64,000 nucleotides of DNA, from assembly GCF_003259225.1 (NCBI RefSeq), contig NZ_QHJF01000004.1, positions 1-64,000 of the forward strand, written 5' to 3'. The notes below the pieces were generated by a model that was not told the DNA's origin, ran no database searches, and saw nothing but the letters and a program-made list of their open reading frames with translations. The DNA is from Marinomonas arctica (GTDB taxonomy: Bacteria; Pseudomonadota; Gammaproteobacteria; Pseudomonadales; Marinomonadaceae). This document shows positions 45,520 through 55,277 of the stretch, one piece after another; the first letter of the stretch is position 1, and each line of letters begins with the position of its first letter. The position numbers and the translations under genes were made by a program.

Positions 45520-47231
45520 TGAGTATTGAAATGAAAATGAAGAAAAAGTCCGTATCCGAGTGGGTCAAGTCTGGTGATCCGTGGGTGTGGCTGAATGCGG
45601 GCGCTGTGGCGATATCTGTTATCATGGTGGTTGGATTATTGCTACTGATTGCCGTGCGTGGTCTAGGGCATTTTTGGCCTGCAGACGTGGTAGAGGCGAA
45701 TTATGCTTTACCAGGTCAGCCTGCTTACAACATTGTGGCTGAACGCGTAGAAAGCGTTGAAGTACCCGCAGCGCAATTACGTGAAGCCGGTATCAATATT
45801 CCAGATGAACATGAGCTGATGCAGCGGACATTGATGAAAACCGGTAACCGTGATGTTTACGGTGCGGACTTTCGTTGGGTGCTTGATGAGTATTTAACGG
45901 ACAGCAAACGTCCAGAGATGTTGTTCACAGCAGAGCGTCATGAGTGGGGTAACTTATATGGTTATCTCAAAGCGGTGAAAGAAAACGGACAAATCGTTTC
46001 TGAAACGGCGGACCTTGAGCCTACCGATTCGGCATTAGCGACTTGGCAAGTTTTCGAGAAGAGTATTGATCGAGCGGCAAGGATTCATGAAGAGATCAAG
46101 AAAATTGAGAAAACAGACATAGGTCGAATCAACTATGGTCTTGAGCGCATTCGTTTAAAACAGCGTAGTCTTGAATTAGAAGGCAAGCTAACGCCGGCAG
46201 CCGAGGCTGATCTTGCGGCAGAGCGCAGCCAGTACGATGAAGAATACAAAGGACTGCAACAGAGCTTGATTGATCTTTACGGAGAAATTAATCGTGATAG
46301 CTTTATTGTTCAGGTAATGGACGGTTCCGTACACGAAATCGCTGTTGCAAAAATTGTTCATGCTTATCGTGCGAACGCGATGGGGGTTCCTGAAAAAATA
46401 GGCTTCTACTTTGTTAAATTGTGGGAGTTTCTCACAGCTGAACCACGTGAAGCCAATACAGAGGGTGGTGTATTCCCTGCTATCTTCGGTACCGTCATGA
46501 TGGTGTTGCTGATGACGGTTTTGGTAACGCCTTTTGGTGTCGTTGCTGCGGTGTATTTGCGTGAATACGCTTCCCAAGGTTGGGTGACGCGTATTATCCG
46601 TATCGCGGTTAATAACTTAGCGGGCGTGCCATCTATCGTTTACGGTGTGTTTGGTTTGGGCTTCTTTATCTACTTTTTGGGGTCTGGTATCGATCAGGCG
46701 TTTTTTCCAGAGGCTTTGCCGTCGCCAACCTTTGGTACGGGTGGTCTTATGTGGGCATCGGTAACGCTTGCTCTATTGACCTTACCTGTGGTGATTGTGG
46801 CAACCGAAGAAGGTTTAGCACGTATCCCTCGCAATGTGCGTGAAGGCAGCTTGGCTCTAGGTGCGACAAAAGCGGAAACATTATGGCGTGTGGTGTTGCC
46901 AATGGCGAGTCCGGCGATTATGACGGGTGTGATATTGGCCGTGGCTCGTGCCGCGGGTGAAGTAGCACCTTTGATGCTGGTGGGTGTGGTAAAATTGGCA
47001 CCGTCTCTGCCTTTAGATGGTAATTATCCTTATATCCATTTAGATCAGAAATTCATGCACCTAGGCTTCCATATTTATGATGTGGGTTTCCAAAGCCCTA
47101 ACGTTGAAGCGGCACGACCATTGGTCTACGCAACGGCCTTATTACTCGTGATTGTTATTGCCTTATTGAATTTGTCGGCAGTAACCATTCGTAACCATTT
47201 ACGTGAAAAATACAAATCGCTGGAAATGTAA
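45519..47231 (+). CDS. pstA: Phosphate ABC transporter permease PstA, long form
   Basis: PstA is the second Pst permease. The product has 570 residues against about 296 in E. coli. Between the first membrane helix (about 28-52) and the transport core (from about 325) lies an inserted periplasmic region of about 270 residues. That region has a predicted coiled coil ([20 protein letters not shown], then a long Glu/Arg/Leu-rich helix). The permease core carries the EAA loop [25 protein letters not shown]. The first base of its ATG is the last base of the pstC stop. Confidence 0.9.
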   Translation: MSIEMKMKKKSVSEWVKSGDPWVWLNAGAVAISVIMVVGLLLLIAVRGLGHFWPADVVEANYALPGQPAYNIVAERVESVEVPAAQLREAGINIPDEHELMQRTLMKTGNRDVYGADFRWVLDEYLTDSKRPEMLFTAERHEWGNLYGYLKAVKENGQIVSETADLEPTDSALATWQVFEKSIDRAARIHEEIKKIEKTDIGRINYGLERIRLKQRSLELEGKLTPAAEADLAAERSQYDEEYKGLQQSLIDLYGEINRDSFIVQVMDGSVHEIAVAKIVHAYRANAMGVPEKIGFYFVKLWEFLTAEPREANTEGGVFPAIFGTVMMVLLMTVLVTPFGVVAAVYLREYASQGWVTRIIRIAVNNLAGVPSIVYGVFGLGFFIYFLGSGIDQAFFPEALPSPTFGTGGLMWASVTLALLTLPVVIVATEEGLARIPRNVREGSLALGATKAETLWRVVLPMASPAIMTGVILAVARAAGEVAPLMLVGVVKLAPSLPLDGNYPYIHLDQKFMHLGFHIYDVGFQSPNVEAARPLVYATALLLVIVIALLNLSAVTIRNHLREKYKSLEM

Positions 47232-47251
47232 GCGGCGGAGAAGAGATTATT

Positions 47252-48082
47252 ATGAGCGAAGCAAAAACACACTCAATTGATATTTCGGCAATGCAGCGTA
47301 GCCAAAAGGCTTTGCGTATTGAAGATGAAACCGTTTGCCTTTCTGTAAACGATTTGCACCTTTATTATGGTGAGAAAGAAGCATTAAAAGGGGTGAACAT
47401 GGTCATCCCTGAAAAGAAAGTAACCGCGTTTATCGGGCCATCAGGCTGTGGTAAATCCACCTTGTTACGTTGCTTCAACCGTATGAACGATCTGGTGGAC
47501 ACTTGTCGCATCACCGGTGAGATTAATCTACATAATGAAAACATTTATGCCAAAGGCACCGATGTCGCTGAGTTACGTCGTCGTGTTGGCATGGTGTTTC
47601 AAAAACCAAACCCGTTTCCAAAAAGTATCTACGAAAACGTGGCTTATGGCCTACGTATTCAAGGCATTAACAAAAAACGCCTATTGGATGAAACCGTAGA
47701 GTGGTCATTGCGTTCCGCGGCTTTGTGGGATGAGGTGAAAGATCGTTTGCATGAGAGTGCATTGGGAATGTCTGGTGGTCAGCAACAGCGCTTGGTGATT
47801 GCCCGTACCGTAGCGGTGAAACCAGAAGTGCTGTTGTTGGATGAGCCTGCTTCGGCATTGGACCCTATTTCGACGTTAAAAATCGAAGAGCTGATTCACG
47901 AACTAAAGAACGAGTTCACCATCGCCATTGTTACGCATAACATGCAACAAGCGGCGCGGGTATCGGATTATACAGCGTTTATGTATTTGGGGGATTTGGT
48001 GGAGTTTGGCGATACCAATACTTTGTTTACGAACCCAGAAAAACAACAAACAGAAGACTACATCACGGGCCGCTACGGCTAG
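47252..48082 (+). CDS. pstB: Phosphate ABC transporter ATPase PstB
   Basis: PstB is the cytoplasmic ATPase that drives phosphate import. The 276-residue product has Walker [10 protein letters not shown] at 62-70, the family-typical [18 protein letters not shown], the signature [11 protein letters not shown], Walker [13 protein letters not shown] and the switch His in [11 protein letters not shown]. An extra N-terminal segment of about 28 residues precedes the usual start of the domain. It lies 20 bp after pstA. Confidence 0.95.
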   Translation: MSEAKTHSIDISAMQRSQKALRIEDETVCLSVNDLHLYYGEKEALKGVNMVIPEKKVTAFIGPSGCGKSTLLRCFNRMNDLVDTCRITGEINLHNENIYAKGTDVAELRRRVGMVFQKPNPFPKSIYENVAYGLRIQGINKKRLLDETVEWSLRSAALWDEVKDRLHESALGMSGGQQQRLVIARTVAVKPEVLLLDEPASALDPISTLKIEELIHELKNEFTIAIVTHNMQQAARVSDYTAFMYLGDLVEFGDTNTLFTNPEKQQTEDYITGRYG

Positions 48083-48096
48083 GCGGAGGACGCATT

Positions 48097-48810
48097 ATGA
48101 AAGAATTAACGACGGATCATATTTCTCAGCAGTTTAACAATGAACTGGAAGCGTTGCGTCAGCACTTTTTAACCATGGGCGGCGTGGTGGAAAACCAGGT
48201 GCAAGACGCTGTTCAAGCTTTATTAGACAGCAATGGTGTTTTGGCTGAAGAAGTCAAAAACCAAGACGCAACGGTGAACCAATTAGATGGCCTAATTGAC
48301 GAAGAATGTACTCGTATTTTGGCGAAGCGTCAGCCAGCCGCTTCGGATTTGCGAATGATTTTATCCATCAGTAAAGCCGTTAGTGAATTAGAGCGCATTG
48401 GTGACGAAGCGAAGAAAATTGCGAATTTGACACTGAATCTGGTCAACGAAGGCGAGTCTCCTCGTGGTTATGTTGAGATTAACCGTATTGGCGAAATGGT
48501 GTCTCGCATGGTGCATGACGCATTGGATGCTTATGCGCGTTTAGACATCGACATGGCGATTAAAGTGGCGAAGCAAGATCGTAACGTCGATCAAGAATAC
48601 AACACGGCAATGCGTTCCTTAGTAACCTATATGATGGAAGATCCTCGCAGTATTTCTCGAGTGATTAACGTGATCTGGGTACTTCGTTCGCTTGAGCGTA
48701 TTGGTGATCATGCTCGTCATACCTGCCAACACTTGATCTTTATGATCAAAGGCGTGGACGTTCGTCACGTCAATGTGAATGACTTGACGCCAGATTATAA
48801 AGCCAAATAA
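48097..48810 (+). CDS. phoU: Phosphate signalling protein PhoU
   Basis: PhoU links Pst transport activity to PhoR and represses the Pho regulon when phosphate is plentiful. The 237-residue product is the usual two three-helix bundles. It has the metal-binding motif ISKAVSELERIGDEAKKIA in the first repeat and NVIWVLRSLERIGDHARHT in the second. It lies 14 bp after pstB and ends the operon before a strong terminator. Its target kinase PhoR is encoded 11 kb downstream. Confidence 0.95.
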   Translation: MKELTTDHISQQFNNELEALRQHFLTMGGVVENQVQDAVQALLDSNGVLAEEVKNQDATVNQLDGLIDEECTRILAKRQPAASDLRMILSISKAVSELERIGDEAKKIANLTLNLVNEGESPRGYVEINRIGEMVSRMVHDALDAYARLDIDMAIKVAKQDRNVDQEYNTAMRSLVTYMMEDPRSISRVINVIWVLRSLERIGDHARHTCQHLIFMIKGVDVRHVNVNDLTPDYKAK

Positions 48811-48819
48811 GTCCTACAA

Positions 48820-48864
48820 CCTTCTCTTGGTGGGCGTTAACGCCAGCCAAGAGAAGGCTTTTTT
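48820..48864 (+). terminator. Intrinsic terminator of the pst-phoU operon
   Basis: CCTTCTCTTGG (48820-48830) pairs perfectly with 48847-48857. An inner GGCGTTAACGCC palindrome extends the stem, and a run of T follows at 48859-48864. Confidence 0.9.
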
Positions 48865-48981
48865 CTGTTTTCTTCCCTTTCTCTTACTCACTAAAATGTC
48901 GATAAAAAAATAGGATTATTGGTGGGCTCTTAAGCGCGCTTTGCTATCATAAGACTTTCGTTTTATTTGGTGTAAGGTGTT

Positions 48982-49482
48982 ATGTTTACTATAGAAATGG
49001 ACGCTACCGCGTCACTTGAAGCACGTTATCAAGATCTTAATGCTCAGTTAGCGGCGTTGCTAAGTGGCGAGCGTGATCTTATTTGCAATGCGTCTCAATT
49101 TTCTGCTTTCGTCATGCAAACCCTTACGGATCTTAATTGGTCGGGGTTTTATTTTGTGCGTGGTGATGAGTTAGTGCTTGGGCCTTATGTTGGCAAGGTG
49201 GCTTGTACGCGAATTCCATTCGGTCGTGGGGTATGTGGTAAAGCGGCCATGACATTACAGACGCAGCGGATCGAAGATGTTCATGCTTTCGATGGACATA
49301 TTGCTTGCGATGCCGCATCGGCGTCTGAATTAGTGATTCCTGTGGTAGTAGATGGCAAGCTGATAGCGGTATTCGACATTGATAGCCCAAACGTTGGACG
49401 TTTCTCCGAGGTTGATCAAGCTGGCTTAGAGTCTTTTGTTGGTACATTTATCGATTCGACAGACATTTCTTGGTCGTTTTAA
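48982..49482 (+). CDS. msrC: Free methionine-R-sulfoxide reductase (GAF domain)
   Basis: fRMsr reduces free methionine-(R)-sulfoxide using a GAF-fold active site and thioredoxin-recycled cysteines. The 166-residue product has Cys75, Cys85 and Cys109 with the same spacing (10 and 24) as the three active-site-region cysteines of the E. coli enzyme. The acidic SELVIPV and FDIDSP segments follow. The 3' end overlaps the convergent HPt gene by 4 bp. Confidence 0.9.
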   Translation: MFTIEMDATASLEARYQDLNAQLAALLSGERDLICNASQFSAFVMQTLTDLNWSGFYFVRGDELVLGPYVGKVACTRIPFGRGVCGKAAMTLQTQRIEDVHAFDGHIACDAASASELVIPVVVDGKLIAVFDIDSPNVGRFSEVDQAGLESFVGTFIDSTDISWSF

Positions 49483-49823
49483 GCCAGGTCTGAAAAATAC
49501 TGTTCGAGCGCCTGTAACGAGCGAGTGTGCAAGCTGGGTAATTCGTCGATAATCGCTTGCATATCTTGCTCATTGTGCTGCAAGGTGGTTGATTGTTCTA
49601 TTTGTTGGCATTGCTTGGCGAACGTTGACATGGCCATGTTTAGGCTGGCGGATTTAAGCGAATGGCTAACTTGTCTAAGTTCTGCGTAGTTTTTTTCGTC
49701 CCAGGCTTGTAACAATTGCTCTAATTTTTCACTGCTGTCTTCAATGTATTCTAAGCGTATTTGATTAATAGTGTCTCTTCCCAGCAATTGGGTAAGAGTA
49801 TCTAGGTGTGCTTGATCAATCAT
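49479..49823 (-). CDS. HPt-domain phosphotransfer protein
   Basis: The 114-residue protein consists of a single histidine phosphotransfer domain. The phosphorylatable His54 lies in the canonical motif VSHSLKSASLNM. It starts at ATG 49823, inside the last codons of the upstream kinase gene (8-bp overlap), so translation is probably coupled; a TTG at 49832 is less likely. No response regulator with an output domain lies next to it. The candidate receiver partner is therefore elsewhere, possibly the receiver-PilZ protein at 59 kb, though that is speculative. Confidence 0.85.
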   Translation of the reverse strand: MIDQAHLDTLTQLLGRDTINQIRLEYIEDSSEKLEQLLQAWDEKNYAELRQVSHSLKSASLNMAMSTFAKQCQQIEQSTTLQHNEQDMQAIIDELPSLHTRSLQALEQYFSDLA

Positions 49824-51642
49824 GATTATCAACTTTTATTGGTATTCTTGTGTTGGAGAATAGCGCACAAATATGCGGCTCCAACTGCTCTTGTGTCAAT
49901 GGGAAATAAAGGGGAATGACGGAATATTCTGGGGTACTTAGGGCTTTTGGATGATAGCCGAGTATTGGGCACGATTTTGTTTTCCATTGTAAAATGGCGT
50001 CTTTTCCATCCCGTTCAAAGCGCGGTGTGTTGCCTAGCATGATGAGATCGTAGTCTTTATGTTCTTGGAAGCTTCCGTCCTTAGAAAAAGTGACTTCCAT
50101 ATTAAAGGTAGAGAGTTGTAAGCCAATGATTTTGGCCAGATGCGTGTCTGTTTCTATGATCAGGGCTTGTGTTTTGTTGGGGCATTGGAACGTTGGCGAA
50201 GTATTTTGATCATTATCATTTGGTTCGTAATAAGGAAGATCGACCCAAAATTCACAGCCTTTCTCTGGCGCGCAAGAAAAATGCATTTCGCCCTTCATCA
50301 GATAAACCAATTTATGACACAAAGCGAGGCTTAAGCCAACTTTGCTAGGCAGCGGACCTTCTTGTTGCATGGGCAATGCGGGGTTAATCCTTAAGTTTTG
50401 CTGCAGCTGGTTGGGCATACCAAGCCCCGTATCTCTAATGGCAATTTGTAGCATTTTCGCTTCTTTTGCATTCGTAGGCAGCTGTCCTTTTGGGGCGTTC
50501 AGTGCGGATGGGCGTACTTGTAAACTAATACTGCCTGAAGGTGTATGAGCAATGGCATTTTGAAGCAATGCGACGATGATTTCTTTGACCCTAGAGAAGT
50601 CCATTTGAATATTTGTTGGTAATAGGGGATCTATGTAGGCAATACCTTGTAGGCTTTTTCGTGACATTTGCGGCTCAAAAATAGCAAGGTAGTCATGAAT
50701 ATTTTTACTCAAGTTTTCGGTGGTTATCGTGAGCGAGAGTTTCTTGGCATCAATCAAGGCGAGGTCAGAAAACATTTCGATGGTTTGCAGCAGCTGCTGA
50801 CCAGACTCTTCAATATGTTGAGACAGTGCCTCTGTATCGTGATAAGACGTGGTGTTTTTGAGGGTTTTAGCCGCCCCAAGAATCGCGTTAATCGGAGAAC
50901 GTATTTCTTGATGAATAAAAGACAGCATGTCTGATTTGTCTTCATGAACTGAGAGGATGCCAGATTGCAGGTTATCGTTGCGCCGAAAGACATTTTTGAG
51001 TTCAGTTAAACCTTTGATGGTCAAAAAACACAGACATAAGAGGCAGGTAAGTAATGCCATTGAAAGCAGTTGAATGTCGTTCAGGTTCTTTTGTAAAGTG
51101 GTGTGTTGTCGACTGATGTATTCGTTACTACCTTTGTTCACTAGGGTGACAAATTCATTGATCTGATCCTCGATGTTTTTAATACGGGTAATCAAGTCTG
51201 GTAGGTAAGAGCGATCACCGTCTTCTATTCTAGAGAGATTGAAACTGAGCAGTTCTAATTCACCGTTAATAATATTCAGTAATCTGGTTGTGCGCCCCCC
51301 CTCAAAATTACGAATCAGAGAGCCGACTTCCCCTTCTCTCAGTAAATCTACGCGACTCATTAGCAAATCGTATTCAAAAAAAGCGTTACCATTAAGTGGG
51401 TAATCACTGTCTTCTAATGCCACCAAATAGTTTAGAAATCGATATGACTGTACCTGTAATTGCAAGGCATTCCATAAAGAGCTTTCGAAAACGCGACGAC
51501 CATTATTTTTTGAACTGTCGCTGGTATAGGTAATAATGGCAAACACGGCGATGGTGATGGCGATAATGAAAGTAATAAAGCCATATACCACCCATATTTT
51601 GAACTTGGACAGCCAAGTATTCCCCTGAAAGAAACGTGACAT
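49816..51642 (-). CDS. Sensor histidine kinase with C-terminal pseudo-receiver
   Basis: The 608-residue kinase has membrane helices at about 15-38 and 190-209 around a largely helical periplasmic domain of about 150 residues. The H-box has His244 (FIHQEIRSPINAI), the N-box reads LLQNAIAH (359-366), and the G-boxes are RDTGLGMP and SKVGLSLALCHKL. Residues about 490-600 look like a receiver (LIIETDTHLAKIIGLQL) but the phosphoacceptor is missing. Where LLMDxxMP is expected the sequence is LIMLGNTP, with Gly537 at the Asp position. Direct phosphotransfer from His244 to the separate HPt cannot use this domain, so it may be regulatory. Confidence 0.85.
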   Translation of the reverse strand: MSRFFQGNTWLSKFKIWVVYGFITFIIAITIAVFAIITYTSDSSKNNGRRVFESSLWNALQLQVQSYRFLNYLVALEDSDYPLNGNAFFEYDLLMSRVDLLREGEVGSLIRNFEGGRTTRLLNIINGELELLSFNLSRIEDGDRSYLPDLITRIKNIEDQINEFVTLVNKGSNEYISRQHTTLQKNLNDIQLLSMALLTCLLCLCFLTIKGLTELKNVFRRNDNLQSGILSVHEDKSDMLSFIHQEIRSPINAILGAAKTLKNTTSYHDTEALSQHIEESGQQLLQTIEMFSDLALIDAKKLSLTITTENLSKNIHDYLAIFEPQMSRKSLQGIAYIDPLLPTNIQMDFSRVKEIIVALLQNAIAHTPSGSISLQVRPSALNAPKGQLPTNAKEAKMLQIAIRDTGLGMPNQLQQNLRINPALPMQQEGPLPSKVGLSLALCHKLVYLMKGEMHFSCAPEKGCEFWVDLPYYEPNDNDQNTSPTFQCPNKTQALIIETDTHLAKIIGLQLSTFNMEVTFSKDGSFQEHKDYDLIMLGNTPRFERDGKDAILQWKTKSCPILGYHPKALSTPEYSVIPLYFPLTQEQLEPHICALFSNTRIPIKVDNHD

Positions 51643-51644
51643 CT

Positions 51645-52145
51645 CTACTCCGTGATGGCCATTGCTTTGATGTGACGTATTTGCCAGATAGAGCGGCCAT
51701 AAAACAATTCTGATTTTAATTCTTTGCGTTCATCAAAGGGGTAAATCACCATGATGGGGCCAAGGTTTCTGACGCTCATGGGTTTTCCATCTTGGTGTGT
51801 CGCAAAAATAGCCCCATTTTCAGCAAAGTCGCTGACCGGAATTTCCGTCATATAATCATTGAGTGCGGTCACTTGTAAGAGCGTGCTTTGGCTTCCTAAG
51901 CGCTTTAATAAATCTATGGCGGAGAAACCTTGATAAGTGTGAAGGCCTTTTGCCCATGGGTTATGAGTCGTAATGGAATATTGTGGCAAGGTTTGCAGCA
52001 TGGTCATATCGAATTTGACTTGCCGTTCCGCGCTTATCGCCCCAGAGACAGTGAGTATGGTTTTGTTATTTGGCATCTCTGATGCGTGAGTTGCGATAGA
52101 CATAAATATTAAGCACAAAAAAACAGAGGGAAATAATAAACGCAT
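51645..52145 (-). CDS. Periplasmic sulfite-oxidase-fold (pterin-binding-like) protein
   Basis: The 166-residue precursor has a Sec signal peptide (MRLLFPSVFLCLIFMSIATHA). The mature domain resembles the molybdopterin-binding fold of sulfite oxidase: TILTVSGAISA, the YQGFSAIDLLKRLG motif, LNDYMTEIPVSDF and GPIMVIYPFD. The mature part has no cysteine, so it cannot coordinate Mo in the usual way. Similar small proteins include PruR, the pterin-binding partner of a membrane signalling protein in Agrobacterium. Here it lies 2 bp upstream of a membrane kinase, which suggests a sensor subunit. Confidence 0.7.
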   Translation of the reverse strand: MRLLFPSVFLCLIFMSIATHASEMPNNKTILTVSGAISAERQVKFDMTMLQTLPQYSITTHNPWAKGLHTYQGFSAIDLLKRLGSQSTLLQVTALNDYMTEIPVSDFAENGAIFATHQDGKPMSVRNLGPIMVIYPFDERKELKSELFYGRSIWQIRHIKAMAITE

Positions 52146-52269
52146 AGATGAAAGCCTTGACGCCGTTAAATGATAGAGTGATGTCTATCGATAATATAAG
52201 AGTTTTATAATAGACAAAAATAACGGTCTTGTGTGGCGAATGCTAAAAATAACATGATATTTCATCAAT

Positions 52270-52304
52270 AAAAAAGCCATTTGGGTGGACCAAACGGCTT
52301 TTTT
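52270..52304 (-). terminator. Intrinsic terminator of the opp operon
   Basis: AAAAAAGCC-A-TTTGG (52270-52284) pairs with CCAAA-C-GGCTTTTTT (52290-52304) with one mismatch and a 5-base loop. It lies just after the oppF stop on the minus strand and is symmetric enough to act in both directions. Confidence 0.85.
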
Positions 52305-52329
52305 GTTTTTTGACGTATTCGCACCGCCT

Positions 52330-53340
52330 TTACGAGGCGTTGGCGATGTCTTCTAGGCGTAAACAGGCGGCTTGATGCTCTTCGGACAATACCTGTAAAG
52401 TGGGCTTTTGTTGTGTACAGATCTCATTGGCATGAGGGCAACGAGTGCGAAACACACAGCCAGATGGCGGGCTAATAGGTGATGGTAAGTCGCCAGTCAG
52501 CAGCTGAATTTTTTTCCCTCGTTCTACTTTAGGGTCCGGCACAGGCACCGCAGACAATAAAGCCTTGGTGTATGGGTGCTGAGGATTTTCGTACAATGCT
52601 CGTTTGCTGGCAAGTTCCACCGCGTTGCCCAGATACATGACCAAAACGCGATCTGAAATATGTTTGACCACACTTAAGTCGTGGGCGATAAACACCAACG
52701 ATAAGCCCATTTCTGCTTGCAATTCTTTTAACAGATTGACGACCTGTGCTTGGATAGAAACGTCCAAAGCGGATACAGGCTCATCACACACAACCAATTT
52801 TGGTTTGAGGATCAGTGCTCGTGCAATGCCAATGCGCTGACATTGACCACCTGAGAACTCATGTGGATAGCGGTTAATCACGTTGGGTAATAAACCCACT
52901 CGGTCCATGATGTTACGCACTTCCGCTTTCATTGCTTCTTTTGACAGCTCTGGGCGGAAAGTTTTGAGTGGTTCGGCAATGATGTCGCCCACTGTCATAC
53001 GAGGATCCAGTGACGCCAAAGGATCTTGGAAGATCATTTGCAGTTCTTGGCGTTTACTGCGCATTTGTTTTTTGTCTAGATCCGTCAGATCTTGTCCAAG
53101 CCACACCACATTGCCTTCGGTAATCGGTACAAGGCGCAATAAAGCGCGCGCCAGTGTGGATTTACCACAACCTGATTCACCTACGACACCCAGTGTTTCC
53201 CCAGCGTAAATGGTTAAATTAACGCCATCTACGGCCTTGAGAGTTTGGCCTTTTTCCCATGGCCAAGCGTTGTCTGATTTGATGTTGAAGTGGACTTTTA
53301 AGTTGTTCACTTCCATTAATACGGTATTTGCAGTCTTCAT
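52330..53340 (-). CDS. oppF: Oligopeptide ABC transporter ATPase OppF
   Basis: OppF is one of the two ATPases of the peptide importer. The 336-residue product has Walker A GESGCGKST at about 54-62, the signature EFSGGQCQRIGIARAL, and Walker B KLVVCDEPVSALD. It has the C-terminal oligopeptide-transporter extension with its iron-sulfur-type cysteines (PSGCVFRTRCPHANEIC). The ATG at 53340 overlaps the oppD stop (TAATG), and I prefer it to an ATG four codons upstream. Confidence 0.92.
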   Translation of the reverse strand: MKTANTVLMEVNNLKVHFNIKSDNAWPWEKGQTLKAVDGVNLTIYAGETLGVVGESGCGKSTLARALLRLVPITEGNVVWLGQDLTDLDKKQMRSKRQELQMIFQDPLASLDPRMTVGDIIAEPLKTFRPELSKEAMKAEVRNIMDRVGLLPNVINRYPHEFSGGQCQRIGIARALILKPKLVVCDEPVSALDVSIQAQVVNLLKELQAEMGLSLVFIAHDLSVVKHISDRVLVMYLGNAVELASKRALYENPQHPYTKALLSAVPVPDPKVERGKKIQLLTGDLPSPISPPSGCVFRTRCPHANEICTQQKPTLQVLSEEHQAACLRLEDIANAS

Positions 53341-54329
53341 TAGGCGACCCATCCATCAACGGATTTATGACAAGCGCGTAGCTGACCCGGAGCAAACTCT
53401 TTTAGTTCTGGCATACTTTCTCCACAGCGATCTTTGGCAAATTCACAGCGTGCTTGGAATGGGCAGCCTGAAGGCATTTGCAGCAAGTTAGGTGGATTCC
53501 CCGGAATCGTTGATAGCTTTTCGTCATCGGCATCTAGGCGAGGAATGGCGTTTAACAAACCTTGCGTATACGGATGCGTAGGGCGATAAAACACGTCCTC
53601 TGCTGTACCGTATTCCATGGTTTGCCCAGCGTACATCACTAATACCTTGTCACATAAACCGGCGACCACTCCCAAATCATGAGTGATCATGATGATAGAG
53701 GTGTTGAAGTCGTCTTTCAGTTCATTCAACAAGGTTAGAATCTGTGCTTGCACCGTCACGTCTAACGCTGTGGTTGGCTCATCGGCGATCAACAGCTTAG
53801 GTTGGCACAACAAGGCCATCGCGATCATTACTCGCTGTCTCATGCCGCCAGAAAACTCGTGCGGGTACATGTTCATACGCTTGTGCGCTTCTGGCATCTT
53901 GACCGCGTCGAGCATTTTCACCGAGGCTTCAAACGCCTCGGCTTTACTCATACCTTTGTGAAGCATCAAGACTTCCATGAGTTGCTTGCCGACTTTCATA
54001 TAAGGATTCAATGAAGTCATTGGATCTTGGAAAATCATCGCAATGTCTTTGGAACGAATGCGATTCATGGCTTTTTCGTTGAGCGTCAGAATGTTTTGCC
54101 CTTTAAAGCGGGCTTCCCCTTCAATGACGCCATTGCCTGCCAATAAGCCCATAAGAGCAAAGGCCGTTTGGCTTTTGCCTGAGCCTGATTCGCCGACAAT
54201 ACCAAGCGTTTGCCCTTGTTCTAAGGTGAAGTTGAGATCATTCACGGCCGTCACAAAACCATCTGGCGTTCTGAAATTGACACGTAAGTTCGTTACTTCT
54301 AATAAATTTTCTGTATTCGATAAACTCAT
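53340..54329 (-). CDS. oppD: Oligopeptide ABC transporter ATPase OppD
   Basis: OppD is the partner ATPase. The 329-residue product has Walker A GESGSGKS at 46-53, the signature EFSGGMRQRVMIAMAL, and Walker B LLIADEPTTALDVT. The C-terminal peptide-transporter domain has the cysteine cluster PSGCPFQARCEFAKDRC. It lies 9 bp after oppC and overlaps oppF by one base, so the two ATPases are probably made in equal amounts. Confidence 0.93.
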   Translation of the reverse strand: MSLSNTENLLEVTNLRVNFRTPDGFVTAVNDLNFTLEQGQTLGIVGESGSGKSQTAFALMGLLAGNGVIEGEARFKGQNILTLNEKAMNRIRSKDIAMIFQDPMTSLNPYMKVGKQLMEVLMLHKGMSKAEAFEASVKMLDAVKMPEAHKRMNMYPHEFSGGMRQRVMIAMALLCQPKLLIADEPTTALDVTVQAQILTLLNELKDDFNTSIIMITHDLGVVAGLCDKVLVMYAGQTMEYGTAEDVFYRPTHPYTQGLLNAIPRLDADDEKLSTIPGNPPNLLQMPSGCPFQARCEFAKDRCGESMPELKEFAPGQLRACHKSVDGWVA

Positions 54330-54338
54330 AAGGCCTCC

Positions 54339-55265
54339 TTAGCGGTCTTTTGGATCAAGCGCATCGCGTAAGCCATCGCCGAGGAAGTTAAAACAAAACA
54401 GCGTTACCACTAAGAAACCCAGTGGCCACGCCAATTGCCAGATGGCAATCTCCATATTCTGAGCGCCTTCTGAAATCAGCGCGCCCCAGCTGGTCATTGG
54501 CTCTTGCACACCCAGTCCCAAGAAGCTGATAAAAGATTCTAGTAAGATCATATTTGGTACCAGCAACGTCGCGTAAACCACCACGATACCCAGCACATTT
54601 GGCACAATATGACGCAAGATGATTTTCGGTGTTGAGACACCGCAGGCGTAAGCCGCTTCGATGTATTCTTTATTTTTCAGACTTAACGTTTGACCGCGTA
54701 CAATCCGCGCCATGTCGAGCCAAGAAATCGCGCCAATGGCGACGAAGATCAAGAAGATATGGCGACCAAACAAGGTCATTAAAATGATCACAAAGAACAT
54801 AAACGGGAAGGAGTTAAGGATTTCCAAGAAGCGCATCATCACACTGTCAACGCGTCCGCCAAGATACCCTGATGCCGCCCCATAAAGGGTACCTATGATG
54901 ATCGCCACGGCACTGCCCATGATGCCGACTAATAATGAGATTTGCCCACCTTGCATGGTGCGCACAAAAATATCGCGGCCTAAGGTGTCGGTGCCAAAGT
55001 AATGACCGTTTTCAATATTTGGGCGTCCTAGGGTGGAAATATCAGACAGTGCTTCCCAATCGATGTCATCGTAATTCCATTGGCTGAAAAATGGACCCAA
55101 TAAAGCAATCGCGGCAATCATGGTCAAAATAATTAAGCTGGTGACAGCGGCATGGTTTGAAAAAAAGCGACGACGAGCGTCTTGCCATAAGCTACGACCT
55201 TCGACTTCCACCACTCTTTCGGCGAACTGTTCGACGGCCTGAATCTTGTCTTTTGTAGTCATCAT
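54339..55265 (-). CDS. oppC: Oligopeptide ABC transporter permease OppC
   Basis: OppC is an inner-membrane permease of the peptide importer. The 308-residue product has an N-terminal cytoplasmic stretch (RSLWQDARRRFFSNHAA) before the first helix. It carries the OppC-typical HYFGTDTLGRDIFVRTMQGG segment and the EAA loop EAAYACGVSTPKIILRHIVP. It ends with LRDALDPKDR, characteristic of the subunit. It lies 12 bp after oppB. Confidence 0.93.
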   Translation of the reverse strand: MMTTKDKIQAVEQFAERVVEVEGRSLWQDARRRFFSNHAAVTSLIILTMIAAIALLGPFFSQWNYDDIDWEALSDISTLGRPNIENGHYFGTDTLGRDIFVRTMQGGQISLLVGIMGSAVAIIIGTLYGAASGYLGGRVDSVMMRFLEILNSFPFMFFVIILMTLFGRHIFLIFVAIGAISWLDMARIVRGQTLSLKNKEYIEAAYACGVSTPKIILRHIVPNVLGIVVVYATLLVPNMILLESFISFLGLGVQEPMTSWGALISEGAQNMEIAIWQLAWPLGFLVVTLFCFNFLGDGLRDALDPKDR

Positions 55266-55277
55266 AATAGTGAGGCC

